Positions 1-6,050 of a stretch of 8,459 nt of DNA are shown here, piece by piece; within the stretch, counting starts at the first letter, position 1, and the number at the start of each line of letters is the position of its first letter. The stretch covers positions 1-8,459 of the forward strand of contig DIUF01000014.1 in the NCBI GenBank assembly GCA_002422285.1, in the 5' to 3' direction. Made by a program: the position numbers and the translations under genes. The notes below the pieces were generated by a model. It did not search any database and was not told the DNA's origin. It saw only the letters and a list, made by a program, of their open reading frames with translations. This stretch comes from Flavobacteriales bacterium UBA6165 (lineage in GTDB: Bacteria; Bacteroidota; Bacteroidia; Flavobacteriales_D; Crocinitomicaceae).

Positions 1-118
1 AAGTTAGAAGTGCGAAGTTAGAAGTTTGAATTGACAATTAAGAAGTGCGAAGTTAGAATTTAGAATTTCCTTCGTTATTCAAAACTTCTTATTTCTTATT
101 TTTTCAATTCTTAATTCT
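1..118. repeat. AT-rich intergenic repeat region
   Basis: This non-coding stretch lies downstream of the minus-strand operon. An exact 18-base direct repeat, AGAAGTGCGAAGTTAGAA, occurs at 6-23 and again at 41-58, and a partial copy begins at position 1. The word AATTAAGAA at 36-44 returns as its reverse complement at 108-116, so the left purine-rich half and the right pyrimidine-rich half could fold on each other. Degenerate repeats built from such words are common between genes in Flavobacteriia (general knowledge). It may act as a loose 3' end for the operon, but no GC-rich hairpin with a T-tract is present. The left edge of the window may cut the repeat. Confidence 0.6.
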
Positions 119-433
119 CTAGTTCCTATACTCCTCCACAACTTCCATAAAGGTTCTGAATGCAGCAAAACTTCCGGCGTAGCGTTCGCTGTGATCTTTT
201 TGTAAGCGAGGAGCATGTTCTCGCTGGTACAATTCGAGCATTTCCATGCTTTCAGCAAGATAGGCTATGGCATAAGTTTTTCCACCAAGTTCTTCAGCTT
301 GAATTCTAGAAATTCGGCTTTCAAGGAAGAGACCGGTGCTCATTACATCTGGGATATGGATTGTTCGCATCCAATGAAGCCAATCTTCGTGAACTGTTTC
401 GTCGATGCTAACGGTGACATTGTAAATTATCAT
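119..433 (-). CDS. DUF4286 family protein
   Basis: This is a 104-residue protein that I recognise as DUF4286, a small family of unknown function common in Bacteroidota. It opens with the typical MIIYNVTVSID strand, followed by a helix containing EDWLHWMRTIHIPDVM and later an alternating pattern of strands and helices (YAIAYLAES, then ELYQREHAPRLQ). This resembles a compact ferredoxin-like or dimeric α/β-barrel fold, which is inference. There is no signal peptide or membrane segment, so it is probably cytoplasmic. It is the last gene of a three-gene minus-strand operon: its ATG lies 2 bases after the stop codon of the TPR gene, so translation is probably coupled. Its biochemical role is not known, and its secreted and lipidated operon partners do not clarify it. 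Confidence 0.85.
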   Translation of the reverse strand: MIIYNVTVSIDETVHEDWLHWMRTIHIPDVMSTGLFLESRISRIQAEELGGKTYAIAYLAESMEMLELYQREHAPRLQKDHSERYAGSFAAFRTFMEVVEEYRN

Positions 434-435
434 AA

Positions 436-2271
436 TTAGTTGGGAATTACCATTTCTATGGGTGCGTCGCCGCTCAAAATGCGGAATCGTTTTCTTGCTT
501 CAATTACATGCAAGCTACCTTTGTAGTCGAACATAATGATGCGGTAGTATTCCATGGCCTTTTCAGGGTCGCGCAATCTGTTTTCATAGATTTCGCCCAA
601 TTGCATCAAAGCGTCATCAGCCAGAATATCCTGCCCATGATTTTGATACACCAATTCTAGATATTTTATCGCTTCTTCCCATTTGCCTTGCATTTGCATC
701 GCTTCGGCTTTGCGAATCAAAATTTCATCAACCAATCCGTGAAAAGGAAAAGCTTTAACGATGGAATCATAAATGGCGAATGCTTCATTGTATTTGTGCT
801 GCTGAAGCAATAAATCGGCACGGGCAAACTGCGTCATGGCGACCAAATTGCTATCCAAACCAAGATTGTCGGTAATCATCACAGACAACTTCATGGCGTC
901 ATTGGAAATCAATTTAGAAGTAGATGATTTCAAGACGTCCAACTGCGACTGCGCAAATTCAAATGCACCAGAATAGTAGAAAATACGCGCATTTTTGTAC
1001 TTGGCTTCGGCGCCAATCACATCGTATTTAAAATCCTTATCAATTTGCATGTAGAGCAAGGCTGCCTCCCAAATATTATCTTGAAGCACTTCTATATCTG
1101 CTTTCAACATTTTTGCTTCTGCTACCGCCAATTTCGGCAATTGAGGAAGCGCCATTATTTCGTCGATGAGGGCTTTAGCTTTTTCTGGTTGATCGCCGTA
1201 AAAGGCCAAAATCTCTGCCAATTCCATCATCATGCGATAGGTTTTGTTGGATTTACCAACTCGAGCAATGGCAGCTTCATAAGCCTGCTCAGCTTGTTTG
1301 ATTTCAGCCAAAGTGAAAGCGCGTTCCTTGGTGATTTCGATAAATAAAGTATTCAACAATTCTTTTTCAGCTTGCAGATAATTCGGTGTACCAAGTCCCA
1401 AATCCAGAACATATTGAAATGCCGATCTAGCCGTTTTGTAATCTCCGAAATTCTTGCAGGTGATACCAATATTCAATACATCACGTCCACCACGATTATC
1501 ACGTTTGTCTAAAGCTTTTGCTTGAATGAGCGCAGCAGCATAGTTACCTCTGTGGGTATAAAGCCAAATGAGCAACTCTGTGTAAACCAAATTATTAGGG
1601 TTTTTCTGCACCTTTTCAACCAAACGTTCCTTGGTCAACTCATAAATCTCATCCTCCTCTCCATCAAATTGCAGATATCGACTCAACAAATTTTGGACAG
1701 AGGTTTTGTATGCTGGATTGACCTCAATGAGACTCAAATACTCATCAATCATTTCCTCATTTCTATTTAAAGCGCCATAAACTTCTGCCAACTGTGTGTT
1801 TAATGGATATTTATCCTTCAGCATTTTGCGTCCGCGCAACAAAGTTTCAAGTTCCCACTCAAACATGCGAAATTCACGGAAAACCTTACTCAATTCCAAA
1901 ACTGCATTGGCATTGCTCGGCATTTCGTCGATGAGTTTCCGATAGTGTTTATTGGCGTCATCTTTTCTGCCTTCATCCTCATAAAATCGACCAAGATAAA
2001 CAGCAATTAAATAGTCGTTGGGATTCTTTTTAATGTAACGCTGAAGAAATTTTTCTGCTTCTTTCGGATTATTGGTTTTTGTAAGACACTCCACATAACG
2101 CTGCAAATAGAAAGGATCTTGGCTCTCATTGTAGAATTTTTCATAATACCCCAAGGCTTTGTCGTACTCACCATTCGTGAAATACAAATTGGCCAATTCA
2201 TGCTCAGGACTCTGCCCAAAAACAGAGAAGACACTGAGTAAAAACAGCAAATTGACTAATATCAGTTTCAT
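436..2271 (-). CDS. secreted tetratricopeptide repeat (TPR) protein
   Basis: This 611-residue protein starts with a Sec signal peptide (hydrophobic residues 3-18, likely cleaved after FGQ at 18-20), so it should act in the periplasm or at the envelope. The mature part is almost entirely helical repeats. TPR-like units are clear at about 23-56 (ELANLYFTNGEYDKALGYYE), 57-90 and 91-125, and again near the C terminus at about 480-510 (ARADLLLQQHKYNEAFAIYD), 515-545 (KAEAMQMQGKWEEAIKYLE) and 550-585 (LGEIYENRLRDPEKAMEYY). The C-terminal block resembles the TPR part of CpoB/YbgF-like proteins. No enzyme domain is visible, so a scaffold or adaptor role is inferred. Its ATG overlaps the TGA of the upstream lipoprotein gene in an ATGA junction at 2268-2271, which indicates tight co-expression. 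A possible role in envelope or outer-membrane maintenance is only a guess from the context. Confidence 0.85.
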   Translation of the reverse strand: MKLILVNLLFLLSVFSVFGQSPEHELANLYFTNGEYDKALGYYEKFYNESQDPFYLQRYVECLTKTNNPKEAEKFLQRYIKKNPNDYLIAVYLGRFYEDEGRKDDANKHYRKLIDEMPSNANAVLELSKVFREFRMFEWELETLLRGRKMLKDKYPLNTQLAEVYGALNRNEEMIDEYLSLIEVNPAYKTSVQNLLSRYLQFDGEEDEIYELTKERLVEKVQKNPNNLVYTELLIWLYTHRGNYAAALIQAKALDKRDNRGGRDVLNIGITCKNFGDYKTARSAFQYVLDLGLGTPNYLQAEKELLNTLFIEITKERAFTLAEIKQAEQAYEAAIARVGKSNKTYRMMMELAEILAFYGDQPEKAKALIDEIMALPQLPKLAVAEAKMLKADIEVLQDNIWEAALLYMQIDKDFKYDVIGAEAKYKNARIFYYSGAFEFAQSQLDVLKSSTSKLISNDAMKLSVMITDNLGLDSNLVAMTQFARADLLLQQHKYNEAFAIYDSIVKAFPFHGLVDEILIRKAEAMQMQGKWEEAIKYLELVYQNHGQDILADDALMQLGEIYENRLRDPEKAMEYYRIIMFDYKGSLHVIEARKRFRILSGDAPIEMVIPN

Positions 2272-2825
2272 TGTTGCAAAGCTTTTTCTTTAAACGGACG
2301 AACGCGCTCTCTTATTACACCTTCGATATCATAATATTCAGAGCGCATGGCACCAAAACGCAAGTTATAATCTTTAAAAGCACCTGAGATGATTTCCATG
2401 TTTTTTCTTTCATCGTCAATAAATGAGCGATACTGATCACGCTGACCTGAAGCATTTTCAATATCTTGACGCAAGGACAACAATTGGGCGCGTTGAAAAT
2501 CAAAGATGGAGTCCAAAAAACTTCGGCGCATGGCAATGAAATCACTGCCCTTTCTGATGCCCCGCAAACGATTCATTTTTCGGGCAAATTCAAAATCAAC
2601 GGTGTCTTCCATGAAATACGCTTTCACATCTTTCTCGATTTTGAGGGCTTCGTCTTTGATGATTTTAAAGCTGTCATTGGGCAAACTTTTGTCCACTTGT
2701 TCCAAACTATCCAAGATATGAATCATGTTGTCAATCTCAGTATAATAACCTCTTCGCTCTGTATCTAGGCATGAAAAAGCTAGAAATGCAGGTAAAAGCA
2801 GCCAAAAAAATGTCGATTTATTCAT
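2268..2825 (-). CDS. small coiled-coil lipoprotein, function unknown
   Basis: This 185-residue protein has a lipoprotein signal peptide: an n-region MNKS, a hydrophobic core at residues 6-17 and a lipobox L15-A16-F17-S18-C19, so C19 should be lipidated. The mature part is rich in charged residues and leucine and is predicted by eye to be mainly helical, with likely coiled-coil stretches at about 33-70 and 100-150. I do not recognise a family. It is the first gene of the operon with the TPR protein and DUF4286, and its stop codon overlaps the TPR start. A helical lipoprotein beside a periplasmic TPR protein suggests a physical partnership at the envelope, which is inference. No TAnnTTTG promoter element is visible in the 150 bases upstream, so it may be read through from serS or use a divergent promoter. 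Confidence 0.75.
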   Translation of the reverse strand: MNKSTFFWLLLPAFLAFSCLDTERRGYYTEIDNMIHILDSLEQVDKSLPNDSFKIIKDEALKIEKDVKAYFMEDTVDFEFARKMNRLRGIRKGSDFIAMRRSFLDSIFDFQRAQLLSLRQDIENASGQRDQYRSFIDDERKNMEIISGAFKDYNLRFGAMRSEYYDIEGVIRERVRPFKEKALQQ

Positions 2826-2853
2826 ATTTAAACAATTTGTCTTTTAAAGGTCA

Positions 2854-2869
2854 TCCGTCATTTGACGGA
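2854..2869. repeat. perfect inverted repeat in the serS-lipoprotein spacer
   Basis: TCCGTCA at 2854-2860 and TGACGGA at 2863-2869 are exact reverse complements, giving a 7-base stem with a 2-base loop, or 6 base pairs with a 4-base loop. It lies about 107 bases downstream of the serS stop codon and 29 bases upstream of the lipoprotein start. On the minus strand it is not followed directly by a T-tract (the next bases are TGACCTTTAAAAG), so it is not a standard intrinsic terminator. It could be an mRNA stem between the two genes or an operator for a dimeric regulator. A second, shorter palindrome, GCGCAGGTGCGC, lies nearby at 2911-2922. Confidence 0.5.
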
Positions 2870-2959
2870 CGCCATATTATATTCATAGGTGGTTAACTGC
2901 GTTGCTTGCTGCGCAGGTGCGCGATTTGTTTGCATGGCTATTTCATATCCACTGTTCAT
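2858..2959 (-). CDS. doubtful 33-codon ORF in the serS-lipoprotein spacer
   Basis: A short open frame starts with ATG at 2959, 16 bases after the serS stop codon, and ends at a TGA inside the left arm of the inverted repeat (2858-2860). Its product would be 33 residues, polar and rich in Q, T, A and N, with no signal peptide or membrane segment. The same frame stays open upstream into serS, but there it is only an out-of-frame shadow. I do not recognise the peptide. It could be a real small protein, a decayed gene end, or chance in a 150-base spacer. Chance is the most likely. Confidence 0.15.
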   Translation of the reverse strand: MNSGYEIAMQTNRAPAQQATQLTTYEYNMASVK

Positions 2960-2975
2960 CAAAAAACAAACCAAA

Positions 2976-4247
2976 TTAGTCAATTTTATCGAAGCCGCAA
3001 TATGGACGCAAGGCCTCAGGAATATTAATTCCATCTGCCGTTTGATGATTTTCCAACAACGCTGCCACAATTCTAGGTAAAGCCAAAGCACTTCCGTTCA
3101 AGGTGTGCGCCAATTGCGTTTTGCCATCTGCTGTTTTGAAACGCAACTTTAACCGGTTGGCTTGGAAAGTTTCAAAATTGGAAACAGAAGACACTTCCAA
3201 CCAACGACTTTGAGCCGTTGAATAGACTTCAAAATCGTATGTCAAAGCCGAAGTGAAGCCCATGTCGCCACCACACAATTTCAAAATGCGATAAGGCAAT
3301 TCGAGTTTGTTGAGCAAATTTTTAACGTGCTCCAACATCTCCTCGTGAGCGGCTTGTGAACGATCGGGGTGCTCTAGGCGAACAATTTCCACTTTGTCAA
3401 ATTGATGCAAACGATTCAAACCGCGCACATCTTTACCATAAGAACCAGCCTCTCTTCTAAAACAAGGTGTGTATCCTGTAATTTTAATCGAAAAATCTTC
3501 GTTGGGTAAAATCACATCGCGGTAAATATTGGTCAAAGGCACCTCTGCCGTAGGAATCAAATACAAATCGTCGATGCCAATATGATACATCTGTCCTTCT
3601 TTATCAGGCAATTGTCCAGTGCCATACCCACTCGCTTGGTTCACAACATGGGGTGGAATAAACTCACGATAACCAGATTTTTCCGCTTCATCCAAGAAGA
3701 AATTGATAAGTGCGCGTTGCAATTTAGCTCCTTTACCTTTGTATATTGGAAAACCAGCACCAGTAACTTTCACACCCAATTCAAAATCAATCAAATCGTA
3801 TTTAGACGCCAAATCCCAATGCGGCATAGCGCCCTCATGCAATGTTGGAATTTCACCTTCTTCCATCACTACCTCGTTGTCTTTTTCAGATTTTCCAGCA
3901 GGAACAATAGCTTTCGGTACGTTTGGAATTTGGTAAAGCAAATCGCGAATTTCATCTTCTAAAGTATTGACTTCAGATTTTAGGCTTTGTTCTTTTTCTT
4001 TCAAAACTTGTGTTTCAGCACGCAAACCTTCGGCCTCGTCTTTTTTGCCGGATTTAAACATCTCTCCAATTTGCTTAGCCATTTGGTTCATGTTTGCCAA
4101 AAGCTCATCCATTTCCGATTTTTTCGCTCTCCACTGACCGTCTTTTTCAAGCACTTGATCCAACAATTCAGATGCATCGATATTTCTCTTTTTCAAGCCC
4201 TCTACCAAAGCATCACGGTCTTTCCTAATTCTCTGAATTTCTAACAT
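2976..4247 (-). CDS. serS: seryl-tRNA synthetase
   Basis: This class II aminoacyl-tRNA synthetase charges tRNA-Ser (and tRNA-Sec where present) with serine, using ATP, in the cytoplasm. The start at 4247 gives 423 residues, the usual bacterial length, and the family-typical opening MLEIQRIRKDRDALVEGL. Residues about 27-104 form the long antiparallel coiled-coil arm that grips the tRNA variable loop. The catalytic core follows: the TAEVPLTN serine-pocket motif (233-240), motif 2 with CFRREAGSYG (262-271) and motif 3 with TLNGSALALPRIVAALLENH (382-401). The frame stays open upstream to an ATG at 4493, but those extra 82 codons match nothing in the family and cross the divergent promoter region, so that start is rejected. 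A TACTTTTG element at 4281-4274 puts the transcript start about 23 bases before the ATG. No T-box leader is seen, as expected outside Firmicutes and Actinobacteria. Confidence 0.98.
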   Translation of the reverse strand: MLEIQRIRKDRDALVEGLKKRNIDASELLDQVLEKDGQWRAKKSEMDELLANMNQMAKQIGEMFKSGKKDEAEGLRAETQVLKEKEQSLKSEVNTLEDEIRDLLYQIPNVPKAIVPAGKSEKDNEVVMEEGEIPTLHEGAMPHWDLASKYDLIDFELGVKVTGAGFPIYKGKGAKLQRALINFFLDEAEKSGYREFIPPHVVNQASGYGTGQLPDKEGQMYHIGIDDLYLIPTAEVPLTNIYRDVILPNEDFSIKITGYTPCFRREAGSYGKDVRGLNRLHQFDKVEIVRLEHPDRSQAAHEEMLEHVKNLLNKLELPYRILKLCGGDMGFTSALTYDFEVYSTAQSRWLEVSSVSNFETFQANRLKLRFKTADGKTQLAHTLNGSALALPRIVAALLENHQTADGINIPEALRPYCGFDKID

Positions 4248-4273
4248 GTAACAATGCGATTTTAAATGATGTG

Positions 4274-4281
4274 CAAAAGTA
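4274..4281 (-). promoter_or_regulatory. -7 promoter element for serS
   Basis: The minus strand reads TACTTTTG here, an exact match to the Bacteroidota housekeeping sigma -7 consensus TAnnTTTG. Counting from that element, transcription should start near 4270, about 23 bases upstream of the serS ATG at 4247. No clear TTG -33 element is found at the expected distance. The position independently supports the short serS start over the one at 4493. Confidence 0.6.
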
Positions 4282-4340
4282 TATAAATTGTGAGAATGAT
4301 AGAGCAGTAAAGCTTTATCAAATTTCCATCCGAACAACTT

Positions 4341-4371
4341 TTGCACATTTGCGTATAAGGTACTAATTTTG
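4341..4371 (+). promoter_or_regulatory. promoter for the unknown exported protein gene
   Basis: A -33 element TTG at 4341-4343 (within CTTTTG) is followed after 20 bases by TAATTTTG at 4364-4371, matching the Bacteroidota TTG and TAnnTTTG pair. Transcription is expected near 4375. That is 12 bases before the TTG codon at 4387 and about 105 bases before the first in-frame ATG at 4480. It diverges from the serS promoter; the two -7 boxes are about 82 bases apart. Confidence 0.6.
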
Positions 4372-4386
4372 TGGTAATTGCTTAAC

Positions 4387-4956
4387 TTGAAAAGATTCCT
4401 TAAATATCGCATTGGTGTGTTGTTCACTTGCTTGTGTTTGGCTTCGTTTTTACCAAGCTCGACATCGGAGGCTTCCGCTATGCGTGTTGCCACAAAAAGC
4501 TATTTTGGCATTTTGGTTTCGGTGAGCACAATAGGCTACGACATGACTTATGCCGTAATCACCGAGGAAGCGGATGGCTCGAAATCGCATCGGCATATCA
4601 ATCGTCAAGACTTTGTATACATCGCACAAGGCAAATGGAAAATGAAGCCGAATGTGCCACAAACCAATCTCTTCGAACAATACGGAATCGCGTGGGGATA
4701 TGATGATCGAAACAGACTTCATTGCCCCATTTTAGATACAGTTTGGAAGATTCGCTATCGGGAGCTGCCACACAAACGTGGTGCCTTTGGTTGGGCCAAC
4801 GACACCTATATGCCCAGTCCAGCGCAACAAATCTACCTCTATGAAAACTTTGGTGTTTACAACATCAACAACGATTTTTTCGAAGGAGAAAACATGTGGA
4901 AATTGTTGCAATCGCTGCAATCTGATGAATGGAAAGCGATGTATAGATCTCTTTGA
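4387..4956 (+). CDS. unrecognised, probably exported protein
   Basis: I do not recognise a characterised family. From the TTG at 4387 the product is 189 residues and opens like a Sec signal peptide: basic MKRFLKYR, a hydrophobic stretch IGVLFTCLCLASFLP, then a c-region ending A29-S30-A31, a good signal-peptidase I site. Other possible starts are the TTG at 4378, directly after an in-frame stop, and the ATG at 4480, preceded by GGAGG at 4467-4471. The ATG would give a 158-residue protein without a signal peptide, starting exactly where the mature protein should begin. The upstream promoter and the signal-like peptide favour the longer form. The mature part is rich in aromatic residues and has β-strand-like segments such as YFGILVSVSTIGYDMTYAVI, then a tail with many Y, N and W residues. 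It is divergent from serS, and 59 bases separate it from the next start. Confidence 0.7.
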   Translation: MKRFLKYRIGVLFTCLCLASFLPSSTSEASAMRVATKSYFGILVSVSTIGYDMTYAVITEEADGSKSHRHINRQDFVYIAQGKWKMKPNVPQTNLFEQYGIAWGYDDRNRLHCPILDTVWKIRYRELPHKRGAFGWANDTYMPSPAQQIYLYENFGVYNINNDFFEGENMWKLLQSLQSDEWKAMYRSL

Positions 4957-4988
4957 GTACAGTTCATCCAAGAAGCCTTTCTAATCCT

Positions 4989-4996
4989 TATATTTG
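4989..4996 (+). promoter_or_regulatory. -7 promoter element for the Gfo/Idh/MocA gene
   Basis: TATATTTG is an exact TAnnTTTG match 33 bases after the stop of the preceding gene. Transcription should begin near 5000, leaving a leader of about 16 bases before the ATG at 5016. No TTG is found at the expected -33 distance; the nearest lies 33 bases upstream. The element rules against the earlier in-frame ATG at 4953, which would overlap the end of the upstream gene. Confidence 0.6.
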
Positions 4997-5015
4997 CACA
5001 AAATTTTTAGAGCAG

Positions 5016-5984
5016 ATGATTCGAATTGGCGTATTAGGAGCAGGTCACTTAGGTAAAATACACATCAGATTAATCCAAGAATTAAAGGACAAGTTTGAAT
5101 TGGTCGGTTTTTATGACCCAAACGATGAGCATGCTGAAAAAGCATCGACAGACTTCGGCATCAAACGCTTTGATTCGGTTTCTGAACTACTTAAAACTGT
5201 GGATGCAGTAGATATCGTAACTCCAACAATAACGCATTTTGCTTGTGCAGAGGAAGCGCTTAAACTTGGTAAACACGTTTTTATCGAAAAACCACTCACA
5301 GAAACCTTAGACGAAGGCCGCCAATTGATTGCACTTGCCAATGAACAAAATCTACGAGTTCAAGTGGGTCATGTGGAGCGCTTTAATCCGGCATTCACAG
5401 CTGCCCTTCCTTATTTCGATCAACCCATGTTTATTGAAACGCATCGCTTGGCGCAATTTAATCCGAGGGGCTGCGATGTGCCTGTGGTGCTCGACTTGAT
5501 GATTCATGATATTGATGTTATTTTGAGTGTCGTAAAATCTCCCGTGGTCAATATTTCTGCTTCTGGTGTTGCCGTAGTAAGCGATTCACATGACATAGCC
5601 AACGCCCGATTGGAATTTGAAAACGGTTGTGTTGCCAATTTAACGACTTCCAGAATTTCGCTCAAAAACATGCGCAAGAGTCGTTTCTTCCAAAAGAATG
5701 CCTACATCAGCGTTGATTTTCTGACCAAAGAAATGGAAGTTATCACCATGGAAGATGTGCATGGAGAACCCGACCCATTCGATATGGTCATGGATTTAGG
5801 TCCGGGAAAACCGAGCAAAAAAATCATGTTCGACAAACCAGAAATCGCAGCTAATAATGCCATCAAAGACGAGTTGTCAAGTTTTGCAGACAGCATGAAT
5901 AACAAAACCCTTCCGATTGTTTCAATAGAAGACGGTTACGCTGCACTGGAGGTCGCCCATCGTATCTTGGAAAAACTAGGATAA
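5016..5984 (+). CDS. Gfo/Idh/MocA family NAD(P)-dependent sugar dehydrogenase
   Basis: The 322-residue product has the standard two-domain layout. An N-terminal Rossmann fold carries the dinucleotide loop G8-A-G-H-L-G13 and an acidic D34 after the second strand, which suggests a preference for NAD. The family lysine motif E91-K92-P93 follows. The C-terminal α/β domain holds GHVERFNP (118-125) and the catalytic-type cluster H164-D165-I166-D167. Members oxidise or reduce a hydroxyl of a sugar or nucleotide sugar in the cytoplasm. The HVERFNP and HDIDVIL motifs and the RLEFENGCVANLTTSRIS segment recall UDP-GlcNAc 3-dehydrogenase (GnnA-like) enzymes of lipid A or glycan synthesis, but the substrate cannot be fixed from sequence alone. 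The ATG at 5016 is chosen because the Rossmann strand MIRIGVLGAG begins there. The nearby sugar transferase fits a role in surface glycans. Confidence 0.92.
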   Translation: MIRIGVLGAGHLGKIHIRLIQELKDKFELVGFYDPNDEHAEKASTDFGIKRFDSVSELLKTVDAVDIVTPTITHFACAEEALKLGKHVFIEKPLTETLDEGRQLIALANEQNLRVQVGHVERFNPAFTAALPYFDQPMFIETHRLAQFNPRGCDVPVVLDLMIHDIDVILSVVKSPVVNISASGVAVVSDSHDIANARLEFENGCVANLTTSRISLKNMRKSRFFQKNAYISVDFLTKEMEVITMEDVHGEPDPFDMVMDLGPGKPSKKIMFDKPEIAANNAIKDELSSFADSMNNKTLPIVSIEDGYAALEVAHRILEKLG

Positions 5985-6039
5985 CAACAATTTGTTTGCA
6001 CAATAAAACAAAAACTTAGAACGTTAAACGAGAACAAAA

Positions 6040-6047
6040 TATCTTTG
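6040..6047 (+). promoter_or_regulatory. -7 promoter element abutting the lipoprotein start codon
   Basis: TATCTTTG matches TAnnTTTG exactly and ends only 3 bases before the ATG at 6051. With the usual spacing, transcription would start at or next to the A of that ATG, so the mRNA would be leaderless or nearly so. The -33 region has only a weak CTTAG at 6015-6019. The element would serve the lipoprotein and sugar transferase pair. Confidence 0.5.
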
Positions 6048-6050
6048 AAT

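Noticed and set aside
2854..2869. Intrinsic terminator for serS
   Set aside because: The stem is perfect but on the minus strand it is followed by TGACC, not by a run of T, and it lies about 107 bases from the stop codon.
3582..3962. 126-codon plus-strand frame inside serS
   Set aside because: It is a shadow of the conserved synthetase; the composition is not protein-like and no start signal precedes it.
4248..4493. N-terminal extension of serS by 82 codons
   Set aside because: The extra part matches nothing in seryl-tRNA synthetases, crosses the divergent promoters and starts inside the opposite gene. The start at 4247 gives the normal length and a -7 element fits it.
4953..5015. Earlier ATG for the dehydrogenase gene
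   Set aside because: It adds 21 residues ahead of the Rossmann strand, overlaps the previous gene and lies upstream of the -7 element at 4989-4996.
5991..5998. TTTGTTTG as another -7 element after the dehydrogenase gene
   Set aside because: The second base is T rather than A, and the exact element at 6040-6047 lies closer to the start codon.
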